Shown piece after piece: positions 38,157 to 50,143 of a stretch of DNA of 64,000 nucleotides. The position numbers were made by a program, and so were the translations under genes. A model generated the notes under the pieces. It saw only the letters and a list, made by a program, of their open reading frames with translations, ran no database searches and was not told where the DNA came from. The DNA is taken from the NCBI RefSeq assembly GCF_000801105.2, contig NC_079515.1, forward strand, positions 28,419,407 to 28,483,406, written 5' to 3'. Within the stretch, counting starts at the first letter, position 1, and each line of letters starts with the position of its first letter. This stretch comes from Raphanus sativus (taxonomy: Eukaryota; Streptophyta; Magnoliopsida; Brassicales; Brassicaceae).

Positions 38157-39827
38157 TTAGAGCATCATTATCCCACAAACTCCATTGGGTCTCTTAATAA
38201 ATATTTTACTAATTAAATGTAATTAAAAATCTTGTTTAAGAAACACCTTGATTCATATCCTCCAATGCTAGTTTCTTATTTAGGGTTTCTTTAAAAAATG
38301 TTGTTTTTTGTTGCTCAAAAAAACAAGACCAAACAATACAAGAACATACTTTACCAAGAACACACTTTACCATTTCAAGCAGGCATTGTTTCATACTGAA
38401 GAAGAAAAAACGCAAGAACACACTTTACACAGAGAGCCTCTCATCTCAACTTTAATCAGAAAACCATAACAAAAAAAGAGCACTTCATGACTAGGCAAAA
38501 GAGACCCAATGGAGTTTGTGGTGTTGCTACCAAGTATACGAACAAAACCACCATGGAGATCACTGAAACAAACGATCCATATTTTAGGAGCACCCTCTGC
38601 AACCATTAAAACCAAGTAAGATTATTAACGGTTACATTCCATGATTTCACTAGGAGGAAAGAATTTAACATCAAGTTGCCTTTGCCTGAGATTATAATAG
38701 CAGGACCAAGAGAGAAGCATCCAATATACAAAAACATAGAAACATTACTCCGTTGGTTCAGCTTCTTGATACACAAAAACAAACTCTGGGAAAGATATAG
38801 AAGATTCACACTTGGTCTGTAAACAACAATAGTGGATTCAAGCAATCAAATGCTGATAAGCGACAGACACATCTATCTAGTGAGTATGCTAGAGGAAGAG
38901 ATGCCTAGATCGCATCCAGAACTTGATCAAGAAACAGAGAAAATTAACAAAGGCTCGAAACTTTGTAAACAGAAACAGAGAAACTCAAGTCTACCTAACA
39001 AAGAAAAAAGAAGCTTAAAAACCTTTTGGAGAGTGCAGCGAAGATTGGAGAAGCAACAAGAAGACCAACCATAAAGGCAGAAGACAAAAGACCATCTTGA
39101 AAGTTGCTTAACCTAAACTCTCCTCTGTATCAACAACAACAACACAAAGTTTCAGTCTTTTATAATCAATCAAAAATTAGAAAAAAAAGAGAGAGTATAT
39201 TACTGAATGCCAGTGCCAGCAGAGCAAAGGCCTATGAAATCACAAGGTGTCGAGCTTCCGTTAACACCATTACTCGCAATCACTCCTCGATCCATATAAT
39301 TGATCAGGTTTACAATACACAAGATCATCACAAATCTACAAAAATACAAATCACGAGTTAGAATAATTTATAAAAAAAAATTAACAGAGATTCAAAATCA
39401 CGAAGTTATTGCCTTCAAAAGAAAAGAAAACTTTATGAAATCATAAAATCAAAACAAAACAGAGTCCCAAACCACCACGTTTGTCCGGCGAATCCAACGT
39501 TCCCACCACTCCATCGCACTTCTTCAAGCTTTATCCCTTCCGTCCTACGAGAAAGCTGTCGAGGCTTTCTCTGCGTGTCTGATGAGGATCGAAGCTGCTT
39601 CCGTTGGTGACGACGGTAGGAGAATGCGCCGCAGCACGCGAGATAGAGAAGTCTATTTCTTTCCTCTCAAAGCGTTTTCTTCTGTTATCAACACGTGTCC
39701 AGCAATATACGTCTCTTATTTACCGAAATTAAAAGACGTCTCATCCGTTTATTTGTATTTTTGATTTTGTTTTAAATTAAAATTAACATAAGAACCCCAC
39801 TAAATACCAGGGATAAAGATGCTCTTA
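38157..39827. mobile_element. PIF/Harbinger-like non-autonomous element
   Basis: Body 38160-39824 (1665 bp) with TTA on both sides (38157-38159 and 39825-39827), the PIF/Harbinger target duplication. The left end GAGCATCATTATCCC and the minus-strand right end GAGCATCTTTATCCC match at 14 of 15 positions. An additional inverted copy of the left subterminal block (acaaactccattgggtctctt) lies at about 38,507-38,535, so the left part can fold back. No transposase is visible. A coding-like stretch at about 39,483-39,640 appears to be captured host sequence. Confidence 0.65.
39483..39764 (+). pseudogene. Coding-like fragment in the Harbinger-like element
   Basis: One frame reads VRRIQRSHHSIALLQALSLP, then SYEKAVEAFSACLMRIEAAS and VGDDGRRMRRSTR, with a base composition and residue usage like real plant protein rather than the surrounding AT-rich DNA. 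I do not recognise the parent gene. It has no splice-consistent partners nearby, so it is probably a captured exon piece. Confidence 0.35.
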
Positions 39828-42208
39828 CACCATGCCTTCTATCTCTTACATTCTTAGAAAGGGGTTCTTTCAGTGTCTTCTTTTTTCAGAAAAGGGCTTT
39901 CTATTAGAATTAAAAAGTTTGATACAAATTATTCACACTCGTGACCAAATACTTGTGGATGTGTGTGATAACTCAATATCCTAACCTTTTTTCGTCCGGT
40001 GTCCAGTTCCGTTAGTTTACTTTACGACATACTTTTGGATTTTGAGGATTTCGAGATTGTAAGATTATATTTAAATTGAATAGAATATTACAAATAATAC
40101 AACTCAAAACAAATATATTTATGCAAAGAGAGAATAAGAATGAGAAAAATGAAAAAGACAAAAGAAAATTGTTTATATAGATAACTTTCTATTTATAACT
40201 TTTGTAAAATAAAAAAAATATGTTTTATTATTTACCATCATACAATATATAGATAGAATGTATGCAAATTTTTATATAGAACAAAATAAATCTATGTAAT
40301 ATTTTTATTCTAAAATTACACAAAAGATTTAGTAAAAATATATGTTTATTTTAAATCTTTCAAAACATACTATGTTAGAAAAAAAAAATCTGTGTTTTTA
40401 TATGTAAATTAAATGTTTGAATAATCATTAGGATATTGAAAGTGATTAAGACTAGAGGAAAAATGTGAAAATGGTAAATTTGCAACTAAACATAAATACA
40501 CAGAATAATATAATTATATAACTGATGGTTACTTACCTAAATTAAGTTTTTTAAGAATTTCTTTTTGATGGTATACAGTCCAATTTCTTTTTTTGTTTAT
40601 AGCCCAACTGGGTTCAAGCCAAACTAAACTAAATAATTCTGAGTTATTTGAGGTTTGTTTTTTAACCCCGAAAAGCTCAAGCCGAACATAACCATAAAGC
40701 CAAATTATCGGTCTAGTAATCTAATTTCGAATCTGCGGAAATTATTGGTAAACTAATTGTGGTATTGTGATTTGACTTCTGCGTTATGAGTTGTGACCCA
40801 GCGGAGGAGAGAGTAATATAAATTTCTGACTTGTGGCACATGATGTAAGACCAAGATTGTAGGCTTGAAGCACGTTCAAAAACATTGTTTATATCGCTAC
40901 AGACTTGTCCATTAGCTCCACCTAAAGCAACGCATATTCTTATATGATATTCAGACATGTACTAAATCTTCTCGAAGCCTAATAATTATAAACGCATAAG
41001 AGTTTTATTCTGTTGTTGTCATCGAATAGAAAAAATAATTTAATGATTTTGTAAAATAAGAAAATATTGCAAGATTTTAAAAGATTATATGATAGAGGAC
41101 AGCACGTTGTCTTGTTGCAGGCTACATAAATAATCAAACAACTTAGCAGATACACATCTAATGGCCACATCATCGTTGAGCTGATCATTTATCCCCTTGT
41201 AAGAGAGTTTCACCATTCCTAGTTTTCCTGAAAATCCTTCCTTAAGATCTTCATTCTCTGCTTTCAAGCTTATATAACTTGAGTCTCATTACCATCAAAC
41301 CTTATTTTCTGGACTACTTTTCATGTCGGGTGACCATATATCATTTTCTCTTCACCTATTCAGGTAAGCATTTTACTTTTATTAGCTTTCTCAGATCTTT
41401 TGGAGCTAATTTACGTGTAACACTCATTCATAATCTCTCGATGAGTCCATCTGATCTTTCCTTTTATTAGTCAACGAATCCAATCGATTAATGCGCTAGA
41501 ACAAGACGTTTTTCTTATTTATTTACCAATTCGAAGATAGAAAAGTAATCATATTAGAATGAACATAAATGATGGTCGATCCTCTTTACATTTCTTTTTC
41601 TGATCGAGTTGATTCTATAGTTTGAGATGACAATAGAAGTCGAATACATATTTTTTTCCTTTCTTATAAATTAGACTCCCTCTGTTTTCTTCTATATGAA
41701 GTTGTAGAGATTTGCACACAAAATGTGAAGCACCCAATACAATACCTTTTATATCCTCGTCATTTTTGTAACACTCTATCCTCATCATTTGTCACTATAT
41801 TTTGCATTGTGTTTTGGAGAACGCCAATTATATTGAAACAAAAAGATGATTTCAAAACAGACATTTACTCCATAAAGGGAGAAGAGTGATCGAACATAAA
41901 TGAATAGAGAATTTTTTTTTTAGTTTTAAGTGTTCGATTCTTTTCGTTTTTATTCAATATATTTATGTGCTATTAATTACAACAAATACTTTCAGATTTT
42001 GCACAGATTGATTCTTGCGGTCATTGATCACCTTTTTACATGTATAATTACAGAACAAAAAGGATTGAACGCTGAATGTTTTATTAGAAGAAAAAAACAA
42101 GTCTGGAAAAAAAATCAACGGGAAATGTCAGAGTTGCTGACTTTGGTGCTGTGTAGCCGGCGGGAGTAGAGTAAGAAAAGTAACATAAAAAACAAAAAAA
42201 AATAAGAA
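39828..42208. other. Intergenic, PIP5K3 promoter side
   Basis: About 2.4 kb upstream of PIP5K3, AT-rich. Short frames (for example minus strand 41085-41267) have no recognisable domain. No terminal repeats were seen; the right end should contain the PIP5K3 promoter and leader. Confidence 0.5.
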
Positions 42209-45200
42209 ATGCAAGAGGCTGTATTCCTCTTTAGCGAGGAGAATCTAAACAAGGGGCAATCCTCAGGGGGACGTAGTGGCGCGGGGGCCACAAAATATAA
42301 ACAGAGCTCCCGTCGCGTGGTCCCCACAACAAACTGCGAGCTGAGTGACGGGACGGCCGAGATTAGAATAGTAGAGAAAGTTTTGAAGAACGGTGACCTT
42401 TACAACGGAGGCTTATCGGCGGGGGTGCCTCACGGCACAGGGAAGTACTTGTGGTCGGATGGTTGCATGTACGAAGGGGAATGGACACGTGGCAAAGCGA
42501 GTGGGAAAGGACGTTTCTCTTGGCCGTCTGGAGCTACCTACGAGGGTCAGTTCAAGGACGGTCGGATGGACGGGGAGGGAACGTTCATCGGGATCGACGG
42601 TGATACGTACAGAGGGCACTGGCTGTGGGGGAGGAAGCACGGGTACGGAGAGAAGAGGTACGCGAACGGCGATGTTTACCAAGGGAACTGGAAGGCTAAT
42701 CTGCAAGACGGTAACGGGCGTTACGTGTGGAGCGATGGGAATGAGTACGTGGGAGAGTGGAAGAACGGTGTTATCTCTGGGAAAGGGATCATGACTTGGG
42801 CTAACGGAAACCGTTACGAAGGGCTGTGGGAGAACGGGGCTCCGGTTGGAAAAGGGGTTTTGAGCTGGAACGAGGAGAAGACGAGTAATAATAATCAGTT
42901 TGGTGGGTGGGGGAGGAAGAACAAGAAGAGAGATGATGAGATTGTGCAGCAAAAGCTCTCTTCCGTGGAAACTTTGTCGAAGAATACTACAAACTTCCCG
43001 CGGATTTGTATATCGGAGCTGGAGGATTCGAACACGTGTGATAACGTAGAGGCGGGGTCGATGTTGATGAGTCCGTACACGAGTGAGTCAGATACGGGTG
43101 ATAACGCGAGCGGTTGTGGAGAGTATGAGTGGGCGAGGAGCCCTTTGCTTTTGGAGAGTGGTGGTGCCACGAGTTCGCAGCAAAGTCCGAGATGGCTGGA
43201 TGAAGGGGATGTTAAGAAACCGGGGTACACAGTTACTGCCGGACATAAAAACTATGATTTGATGTTGAATCTACAGCTTGGCATCAGATACTCTGTTGGC
43301 AAACATGCTTCGGTTTTGAGGGAGATTAGGAATTGTGATTTTGATCCCAAGGATAAACAATGGACCAGGTTCCCGCCGGAAGGATCTAAGTCTACACCTC
43401 CCCATCAGTCCATCGATTTTAAATGGAAAGACTACTGCCCCATTGTGTTTAGGTACGGAAATATGATAGGGATTTAGGAACTCTCTTAGATAAAAAAAAA
43501 AATTATTTTATCTAATGGTTCGCATTTGTTCGTTTACTGTGGTCAAAACAGGCATCTAAGAGAGTTATTTACTATAGATCCAGCGGAGTACATGCTGGCT
43601 ATTTGTGGAGATGAATCTCTTCGGGAATTTTCTTCTCCAGGAAAGAGTGGAAGCTCCTTTTACCTGACTCAAGACGAACGCTTCATGATCAAAACCATGA
43701 AGAAATCTGAAATAAAGGTAATTTTGCTTTTACATTGCTGTCCATAATATAATATGACCTGAGCTTTGTAAAACCATCCTTAGGTGTTGCTTAAGATGCT
43801 CCCAAATTATTATGAGCATGTCTCCAAGTACAAGAACTCATTGGTCACCAAGTTTTTTGGCGTGCATTGTGTCAAACCAATAGGAGGCCAGAAGGTATGG
43901 AAATGTTCCTTTGGTACATATTTATTGATGAGATCAAATGAAAACATACTTCTTGTTTTGTGACAAAAAATAAATAAATAATATATAACAGACTCGGTTC
44001 ATAGTAATGGGAAATCTATTTTGTTCGGAGTATCGTATACACAAACGGTTTGACCTTAAAGGTTCATCGCATGGCCGTACGATTGACAAGGATGAAGGTG
44101 AAATCGACGAGACCACAACACTCAAAGACTTGGATCTCAAGTATGTCTTTCGACTCGATACCTCGTGGTTTCATGCCTTTATCAACCAAATCGACATCGA
44201 CTGTGAGTTTCTTGAGGCCGAGCGGATTATGGACTATAGTCTCTTAATTGGTCTCCATTTCCGGGAATCTTGCTTGCGTGACGATATTTCCTTGGGGATC
44301 GGTATTTAATCATTCATACATTTCTTTCAACTTATTTTCAGTTTGTATTTTTTTTTCTAATGTTGTACTATTCTTCTGTTAACTGATAAATTAGCTACTT
44401 TATTTATTTAGGTCGAAGAGATCAGGAAGACAAATTGATGAGAGGATATAATTCGCTACCGAATATGGACTCTGTCACGCAGACTTGGTACCTTCTCCTA
44501 CAAATCTATTTTGGATAAATAAATATAAAACATCCCTTATATATTATTTTATTTGTTGCAAAAAGATGGAAGTTCTAAAAATTTCAAACATATTAAATAT
44601 TGATTATTAATACATTATTTTATAGATAACTATTTCTTATTACTTTCGAGCAATATAATTTTAATAAACATAGTTATCTTTTTTAAAGTTTACAATTTAT
44701 ATTAAATAATTCAATAAAATATAAAAGTATTTTTTAAAACTATTTTTTTTCTAAAAATTGAATATTCAAAACAGAGCGATTATCTGAAAAGCATTACAAT
44801 ATGTGAGTTATGTCATATGTTATTATCAGAATGATTATTAAAATCCTTATTGAAATATGTTGGTCTATAAATATATATTATACTTTTTGTTAAAACCTTT
44901 AAAATTAATTAGTAATCTTGAAAATATTTTTCATTCTTTCCTTAAATAAAAGCTATGGAATTATCTAAAATAATTAAATATATATGACAATTAATGATTT
45001 TAAATATTAAGGATCTACTATTCTTTATCATTTTTAATTTAAATTATTAAAAAATTAAACTATCGCATTAACTATATTATGAAAATTAGTTTTTTCGCAT
45101 ATGTTACATTTTGAATTTAAAAAAATGATTATAAATTATTAAAAATCTCATATGAAAATTTTATGATCCATAGCTTAAACATTTTGTCTTACAAGATAAA

Positions 45201-45645
45201 AGTGATGGTAAAACTACATGAGAAAGAAGTTTCATTGAATTGATATAGGGCTCAACTCTGTATAAAGTATCTTGTTAACAAAAAATTATATATGCCTCTT
45301 TGACAATATTTTGTCTTGCATTGAAAATGTAGTAATGGACCATTACTTAGACTTGGGGAAAGTACACCCGCAAAAGCAGAGCAGGTGAGCAGATTTGACG
45401 AAGAAGCGTGGGAAGATGACAACATTGACAACTCGAATCCAAAGAATACAAGGAAGGAGGTTGTTGACGTGATCCTTTACTTCGGTATTATTGATATTCT
45501 TCAAGACTATGACATCACCAAAAAGTTAGAGCACGCCTACAAGTCACTCCATGCAGATCCCACTTCTATATCAGCTGTTGATCCCAAGCTTTATTCAAAA
45601 AGGTTTAGAGACTTTATAAATAGGATATTTATTGAAGACAAATGA
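42209..45645 (+). CDS. PIP5K3: Phosphatidylinositol-4-phosphate 5-kinase 3-like
   Basis: Six exons: 42209-43452, 43552-43717, 43784-43894, 43992-44301, 44412-44487 and 45333-45645, closing in frame to 739 residues. The enzyme phosphorylates PtdIns4P to PtdIns(4,5)P2 at the plasma membrane. Residues about 64-220 contain seven to eight MORN repeats (YEGEW, YEGQF, YRGHW, YQGNW, YVGEW, YEGLW...), a plant-specific N-terminal module of subfamily B PIP5Ks. A variable linker follows. The kinase domain begins around residue 345 with [20 protein letters not shown] and carries [20 protein letters not shown] (ATP lysine), [22 protein letters not shown], the IIDILQDYD motif and the activation loop [15 protein letters not shown]. 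The fifth intron is long (845 bp) and AT-rich. In Arabidopsis PIP5K3 supports root-hair growth. Paralogue choice rests on position and overall recall. Confidence 0.92.
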
Positions 45646-47919
45646 GAGAAAAAATATGCAACAGCTGCACAAGTTTAAAGACCAAGAATCTAAAGATCCA
45701 CCAAGAGTTATATTGTACATTGGAATCTCTAGGCATGTGATTGGTATTTAACCTTTTGGCTTTTCAATTCTGAATTTTCAAAACGCGTAGGCCATTAAAC
45801 AACATGAAAACAAACACCTAGTACTGTTGCTCGAATCAGGATGTTGAAGAGATTGCCGGCGGCTGTTTTAGAATGCTTTTTTGGAGGGAGATTTATAAAT
45901 TTGGGGAGGGGTTCATAAATTTCTTAATCTACAATGGCTTATTTCCTCATTTATTGGAGAGGATAGATTTTTGGTGCTTTCTAAAAAGATAATTTTTTTT
46001 TGAATGGTTTGTAAAATTTGTTTAGAAAACACTATTTTGTATAGATTTAGCTACTTTAAAAACATAGTATTGTTTGGTATTTGAAAAACAGAGTATATCT
46101 CATGGAGAAACTAAATCTTGTAGCAAGCCATGACTGAAATAGTCCATCATACTTCCGGTTCCGAGTAACATTGATTGTGAGGCATCGGTTCCTGACCTGC
46201 ATGTCAATCATCTTCACCATCAACGCAGTTGGACTTTGGGGAGCTAGATGTCATCTGTTATTCCGTTCACGCCAAAGTGAATAAAGACTTAAAGAGTGAG
46301 CTGGAAAATATATTTCAAGAGGAAGAGATGCTTTGTTTCTTGTGTGATGGGCTTCACAGTGACCAAATGCCCAAAGGTGTAAGCCCAATTCACGCTTACC
46401 AACAAAACTGAGTTATTTGACAAAGTATTCTTCTCTGTTTCCATTTCCTGCAAATAAGTGGGTTGTTTATCTACGTTTCCATTTTCTTTGTGATTAGAAG
46501 TTTATAGGAGTTGTACTCCATGTTTATTTTATCTTCCAGTTGTAGGAGTTGACAACAGTATTTATGTCAATTAAAGACCTAAAAAGAGGTAACTGAACTC
46601 GACCCATTGAAGAAGAAATGCGGCTTAAAACTAGGCCGTCTAAGAGAAAAACGAAAGGAATTCGACTATATATAGAAGAGGTAGAAGACCGAGAAAGAAC
46701 ATTCACAAGCATACACAATTTTCAGCACAAGAACTAGGGTCTATATCCTTCATTTTGTTCTTGCCAATTGACTTAGTTCTCATAAAATCTTATAGTTCTC
46801 TTTTAATCATCTCTTTGATCATTAATTAATATTTTTCAAATAACTCATCATCGATTCCGCACGTACTGGAATTCGTGCATACTTCCGGTTCGTGCCGAGT
46901 TCAGATTTAAACAAAATTCCTGGTTTAGGCTTCAGAAAGCAAAACACTCTAACCAATCAACCATCTACAACAAGTATTAAGAGGTTTGCACGTACTCACT
47001 TTGCCGGCTTCCAATTAAATAAGTATAACTAAAAGTAGCTATTTGTTATACGTTATAACTGTTACAATTTCATGGAACCGAAGAGTTTTAGCATCCGATT
47101 TATTATCTGAAAGATTTTATATTTTTCTTAAACTTATCTGCAGTTTTTTCTCATCGTTACTTTCGAATGATAACCATTTAAGCAACTTTTGTTAACAATA
47201 GAAGTTTCGGGTTCTTGACTTATAATTTCTCTCACTCTGGCTTTTATATATTAACTTAAGGAATAATCTTCTATATCAAATTTTGTTTTAGTCCAAGACC
47301 ACTAGACTACCACTCATAGATTAATCCGCATTTTCTTTTCATCTTTATTATTGGTTTATTTTCCTATTCCGAATTTTGCATTTTTGTTGCTGAAAATCGT
47401 GAACAAACAAACGTATAAAGAATCGAATCCAGACTACAATGGATACAGAGCCATCACGAAGACCTTTAAACTATTTTTCTAATATGTCTATTAGCTTTGG
47501 ATAAATTAATATCAAACAAAGGCACTGGTATTCTAAAAAAATAGGATTTTCCAATAATTCTAAAAATCTCAATTCCAGAATAAATAATTAAATGGAATAT
47601 GCTAGAAAGAACAACGAAGCAGAGAATTTGTTGTAAATAAAAAGAAGGAAAAAAACTTAAAAGAGGTTATTTATAACCAAATGTATCTGTCGTTAAATCT
47701 GTTGAATAGTTCTAACAAAACACAAACGTTACAAAAGTCAATTGGGTTCCCACGAAACGGTGGGTCCATCGTGACCAGGTCTTTTAACATGAGCTCTTCT
47801 TACTCCTTAATTAGCCTATTATTGACATCATTTTTTAAAGAATGTTTTTTTCTGAGAAATATTTTGTAAGAATGTTTGAACGAAAGATTGTCTGAAATCT
47901 CAGGAGAATCAAAAAGAAG
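45646..47919. other. Intergenic between PIP5K3 and IQD4
   Basis: About 2.3 kb. A 60-codon frame at 46229-46411 (+) reads FGELDVICYSVHAKVNKDLK and SELENIFQEEEMLCFLCDGL, which looks protein-like, but I cannot place it in a family or link it to other exons. A TATA-like ctatatatag occurs near 46,670. The last roughly 250 bases should hold the IQD4 promoter. Confidence 0.4.
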
Positions 47920-50143
47920 ATGGGAAAAAGCTGGTTGACATGTGTCTCGGTCTCGTGTTTATCATCAGGAAAAGACAAAAAACATCAAGTTCGTTTTCAG
48001 ATTTTACTCTACATCATAAATCTAATGCATATAATAATATTATGTGTTCGTTTATATATGTAATCTTTGATTCTGGTTTTTGATTCTTGAAGAAACAAGA
48101 GAAAGAGAAGAAGAAATGGTCTGGGAAACAAAATAGTAGAGAATCCATTGAATTCTCTGAGGAGAGGACTTCTTCGATTGATCCTTCATCTTCATCTGTA
48201 ACTCGGCCGTCTCCTTATCCTCCTCCCTTGCCGGATTTCGCTCCTCAGGCGTTGTTGCCACCACCGTCCCCACCTCCTCAGGCGTTGTTGCCACCACCGT
48301 CCCCACCTCCTCCTCCTCTGCATCCTTTTCCGGTATCTGCCAGCAATGAAGGAGGATATGGTGGTTCCAACGAAGCAAAGACTAGACAAGCTCTGGCTCT
48401 TGCATCGGCTGTTGCAGCCGAAGCAGCTGTGGTGGCTGCGCATGCTGCCGCGGAGGTTGTACGTCTCACGAATACGACATCCACACATCAAGTCAGGGAA
48501 ACAAAGGAGGAGGCTGCCGCAATCAAGATCCAAAATGCGTACAGATGTTACAAGGTATACATACAAATCATTCATTCCCGTAAATGCTTCTCTTATTACA
48601 TGTTTTTTAGTCTTTTAGCATGTGCCATTAGGACATTTGAATACTGTCCGATCATCTTTTCTGAAAATTTTAAATGTGCTAAGAAGAAGAGAAAACGATT
48701 CGTTAACATACGAAAAATTAAACACAGCAAATATAATGGGTTTCACAGGCGAGTCGAACTCTACGCATGCTGCGAGGAATGGCGAGACTCAAGACACTTC
48801 TGCAAGGAAAATACGTCAAAAGACAGATGAACGCGATGCTTAGCTCAATGCAGACACTTACACGTTTACAGGCACAGATTCAAGAGAGGAGGAATCGGTT
48901 ATTTGAAGAGAACAAAGCTCGTCAGAGGCTGATTCAGCAGAAGGGTCACCAAAAAGAACAACACAAAGATCAGAGTTTGGTAATGAATCTTTATACCTTT
49001 TTACTACAATGTGTGAATAATATTCAGATTAATCAATTCTTTTTTCTTTTTCTTTTTCTTTTCTTTTGTAGATTATCGCTGGAGATTTTGATTCCACCAA
49101 TAAATCAAAGGAACAAATCAAAGCAAAGTTTGTTAATCAAAAAGAAGCTTCTGTAAGACGTGAAAGGGCCTTGGCGTATGCTTATAGTCATCAGGTATTT
49201 ATAAATCTAATCAAAACTTCGTTATGAAATTATTCATATTTATATGGTTTCATTGTTGGAAAATGAAACACAGCAAACGTGGAGAAGCTCTTCAAAACTT
49301 CCACACCAGACTCTGATGGACGCAAACACTCCGCATTGGGGTTGGAGTTGGCTTGAGCGGTGGATGGCTTCTCGTCCGTGGGATCCTCAATCCAACGACG
49401 GTCAAGCCTCCTTCAAAAACTCTCTCAAACCCGAAACCTCCATCAAGACTTCTCCAGCGAGATCTAAACCACTAAATTTAGCTAGCCAAAAAGCTATCCA
49501 GTTGCCAACAAACAATGATTCCAAGGGCATGAAGAGAGAAGGAACTAACCACATGCACAGGCACAGCATCGGTGGTGGGTCATCTACAAATGTCAAAGAT
49601 GATGAGAGCGTTGGTAGCTCTTTGTCACGCAGAAGTTCCTTTGGTAATGCCGAATCCAAGGCTAGTGGAGAAACAACAAGCAACTTGAGTAACAACCCAC
49701 AACCGTTGAAGAAATCCAAGGCTAGTGGAGAAACAACAAAAAACATGGTTAATGCGCAAGCTATGAAATCAAAAGCTAGTGCGGGAACAACGTCTAACTT
49801 GGCTAGCACGCAAGCTGTGAAATCAAAAGCTATTGCGGGAACAACGTCTAGCTTAGCTGGCACGCAAGCTGTGAAATCAAAAGCTAGTGCGGGAACAACG
49901 TCTAACTTGGCTAGCACGCAAGCTTTGAAATCCAAGGTTAATGTCGGATCAACTAGCAACTTGGGCTTGCAAAAGAAGAAGGTTGACGCTGATAAAAGTA
50001 AACCTCCGCAAATGGTACTGCCAAAGAAGAGGCTCTCGTCTTCTACTTCTCTTGGGTCAGGGACGAAGGTGTCCGATTCAGACAAAGCAACAACAGGCGC
50101 TGCAAATGGAGAGAAAAAGAAAAGAAACGGTGGTAGCCGTTAA
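47920..50143 (+). CDS. IQD4: IQ67-domain calmodulin-binding protein, IQD4-like
   Basis: Five exons: 47920-47988, 48093-48554, 48749-48979, 49072-49194 and 49274-50143, closing in frame to 584 residues. IQD proteins are plant calmodulin-binding scaffold proteins, many on microtubules or at the plasma membrane. The N-terminus MGKSWLTCV is typical of the family. The IQ67 domain spans roughly residues 163-230: EEAAAIKIQNAYRCYK, split by the conserved intron, then the ASRTLRMLRGMARLKTLLQG block and VKRQMNAMLSSMQTLTRLQA. Residues 60-100 are Pro-rich with a duplicated QALLPPPSPPP unit. The segment PHWGWSWLERWMASRPW, the conserved DUF4005-adjacent block, is present. The basic Ser/Lys-rich C-terminus contains a tandem 18-residue repeat. 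The Arabidopsis homologue (At2g26410) is shorter, about 527 residues. Confidence 0.93.
49656..49972 (+). repeat. Tandem 54-bp (18-residue) repeat in IQD4 exon 5
   Basis: The units read KSKASAGTTSNLASTQAV, KSKAIAGTTSSLAGTQAV and KSKASAGTTSNLASTQAL. More diverged copies precede them (ESKASGETTSNLSNNPQPLK, KSKASGETTKNMVNAQAM) and follow (KSKVNVGSTSNLGLQ). The three central copies are almost identical at DNA level, so expansion was recent, and the reading frame is preserved. Confidence 0.93.

Noticed and set aside
40713..41267. Two minus-strand frames (81 and 60 codons)
   Set aside because: They do not join by sensible splice sites, and I recognise no domain.
42393..42952. Long frames overlapping PIP5K3 exon 1 on both strands
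   Set aside because: These arise from the repeated MORN-coding sequence; only the frame starting at 42209 continues across the splice sites into the kinase domain.
46542..46978. A solo LTR (TGTAGG...CTACA with a TATA box inside)
   Set aside because: The flanking bases do not form a target duplication, and there is no second copy in the window to compare.
49402..50085. A 227-codon minus-strand frame opposite IQD4 exon 5
   Set aside because: It is an antisense shadow of the tandem repeat region with no similarity of its own.
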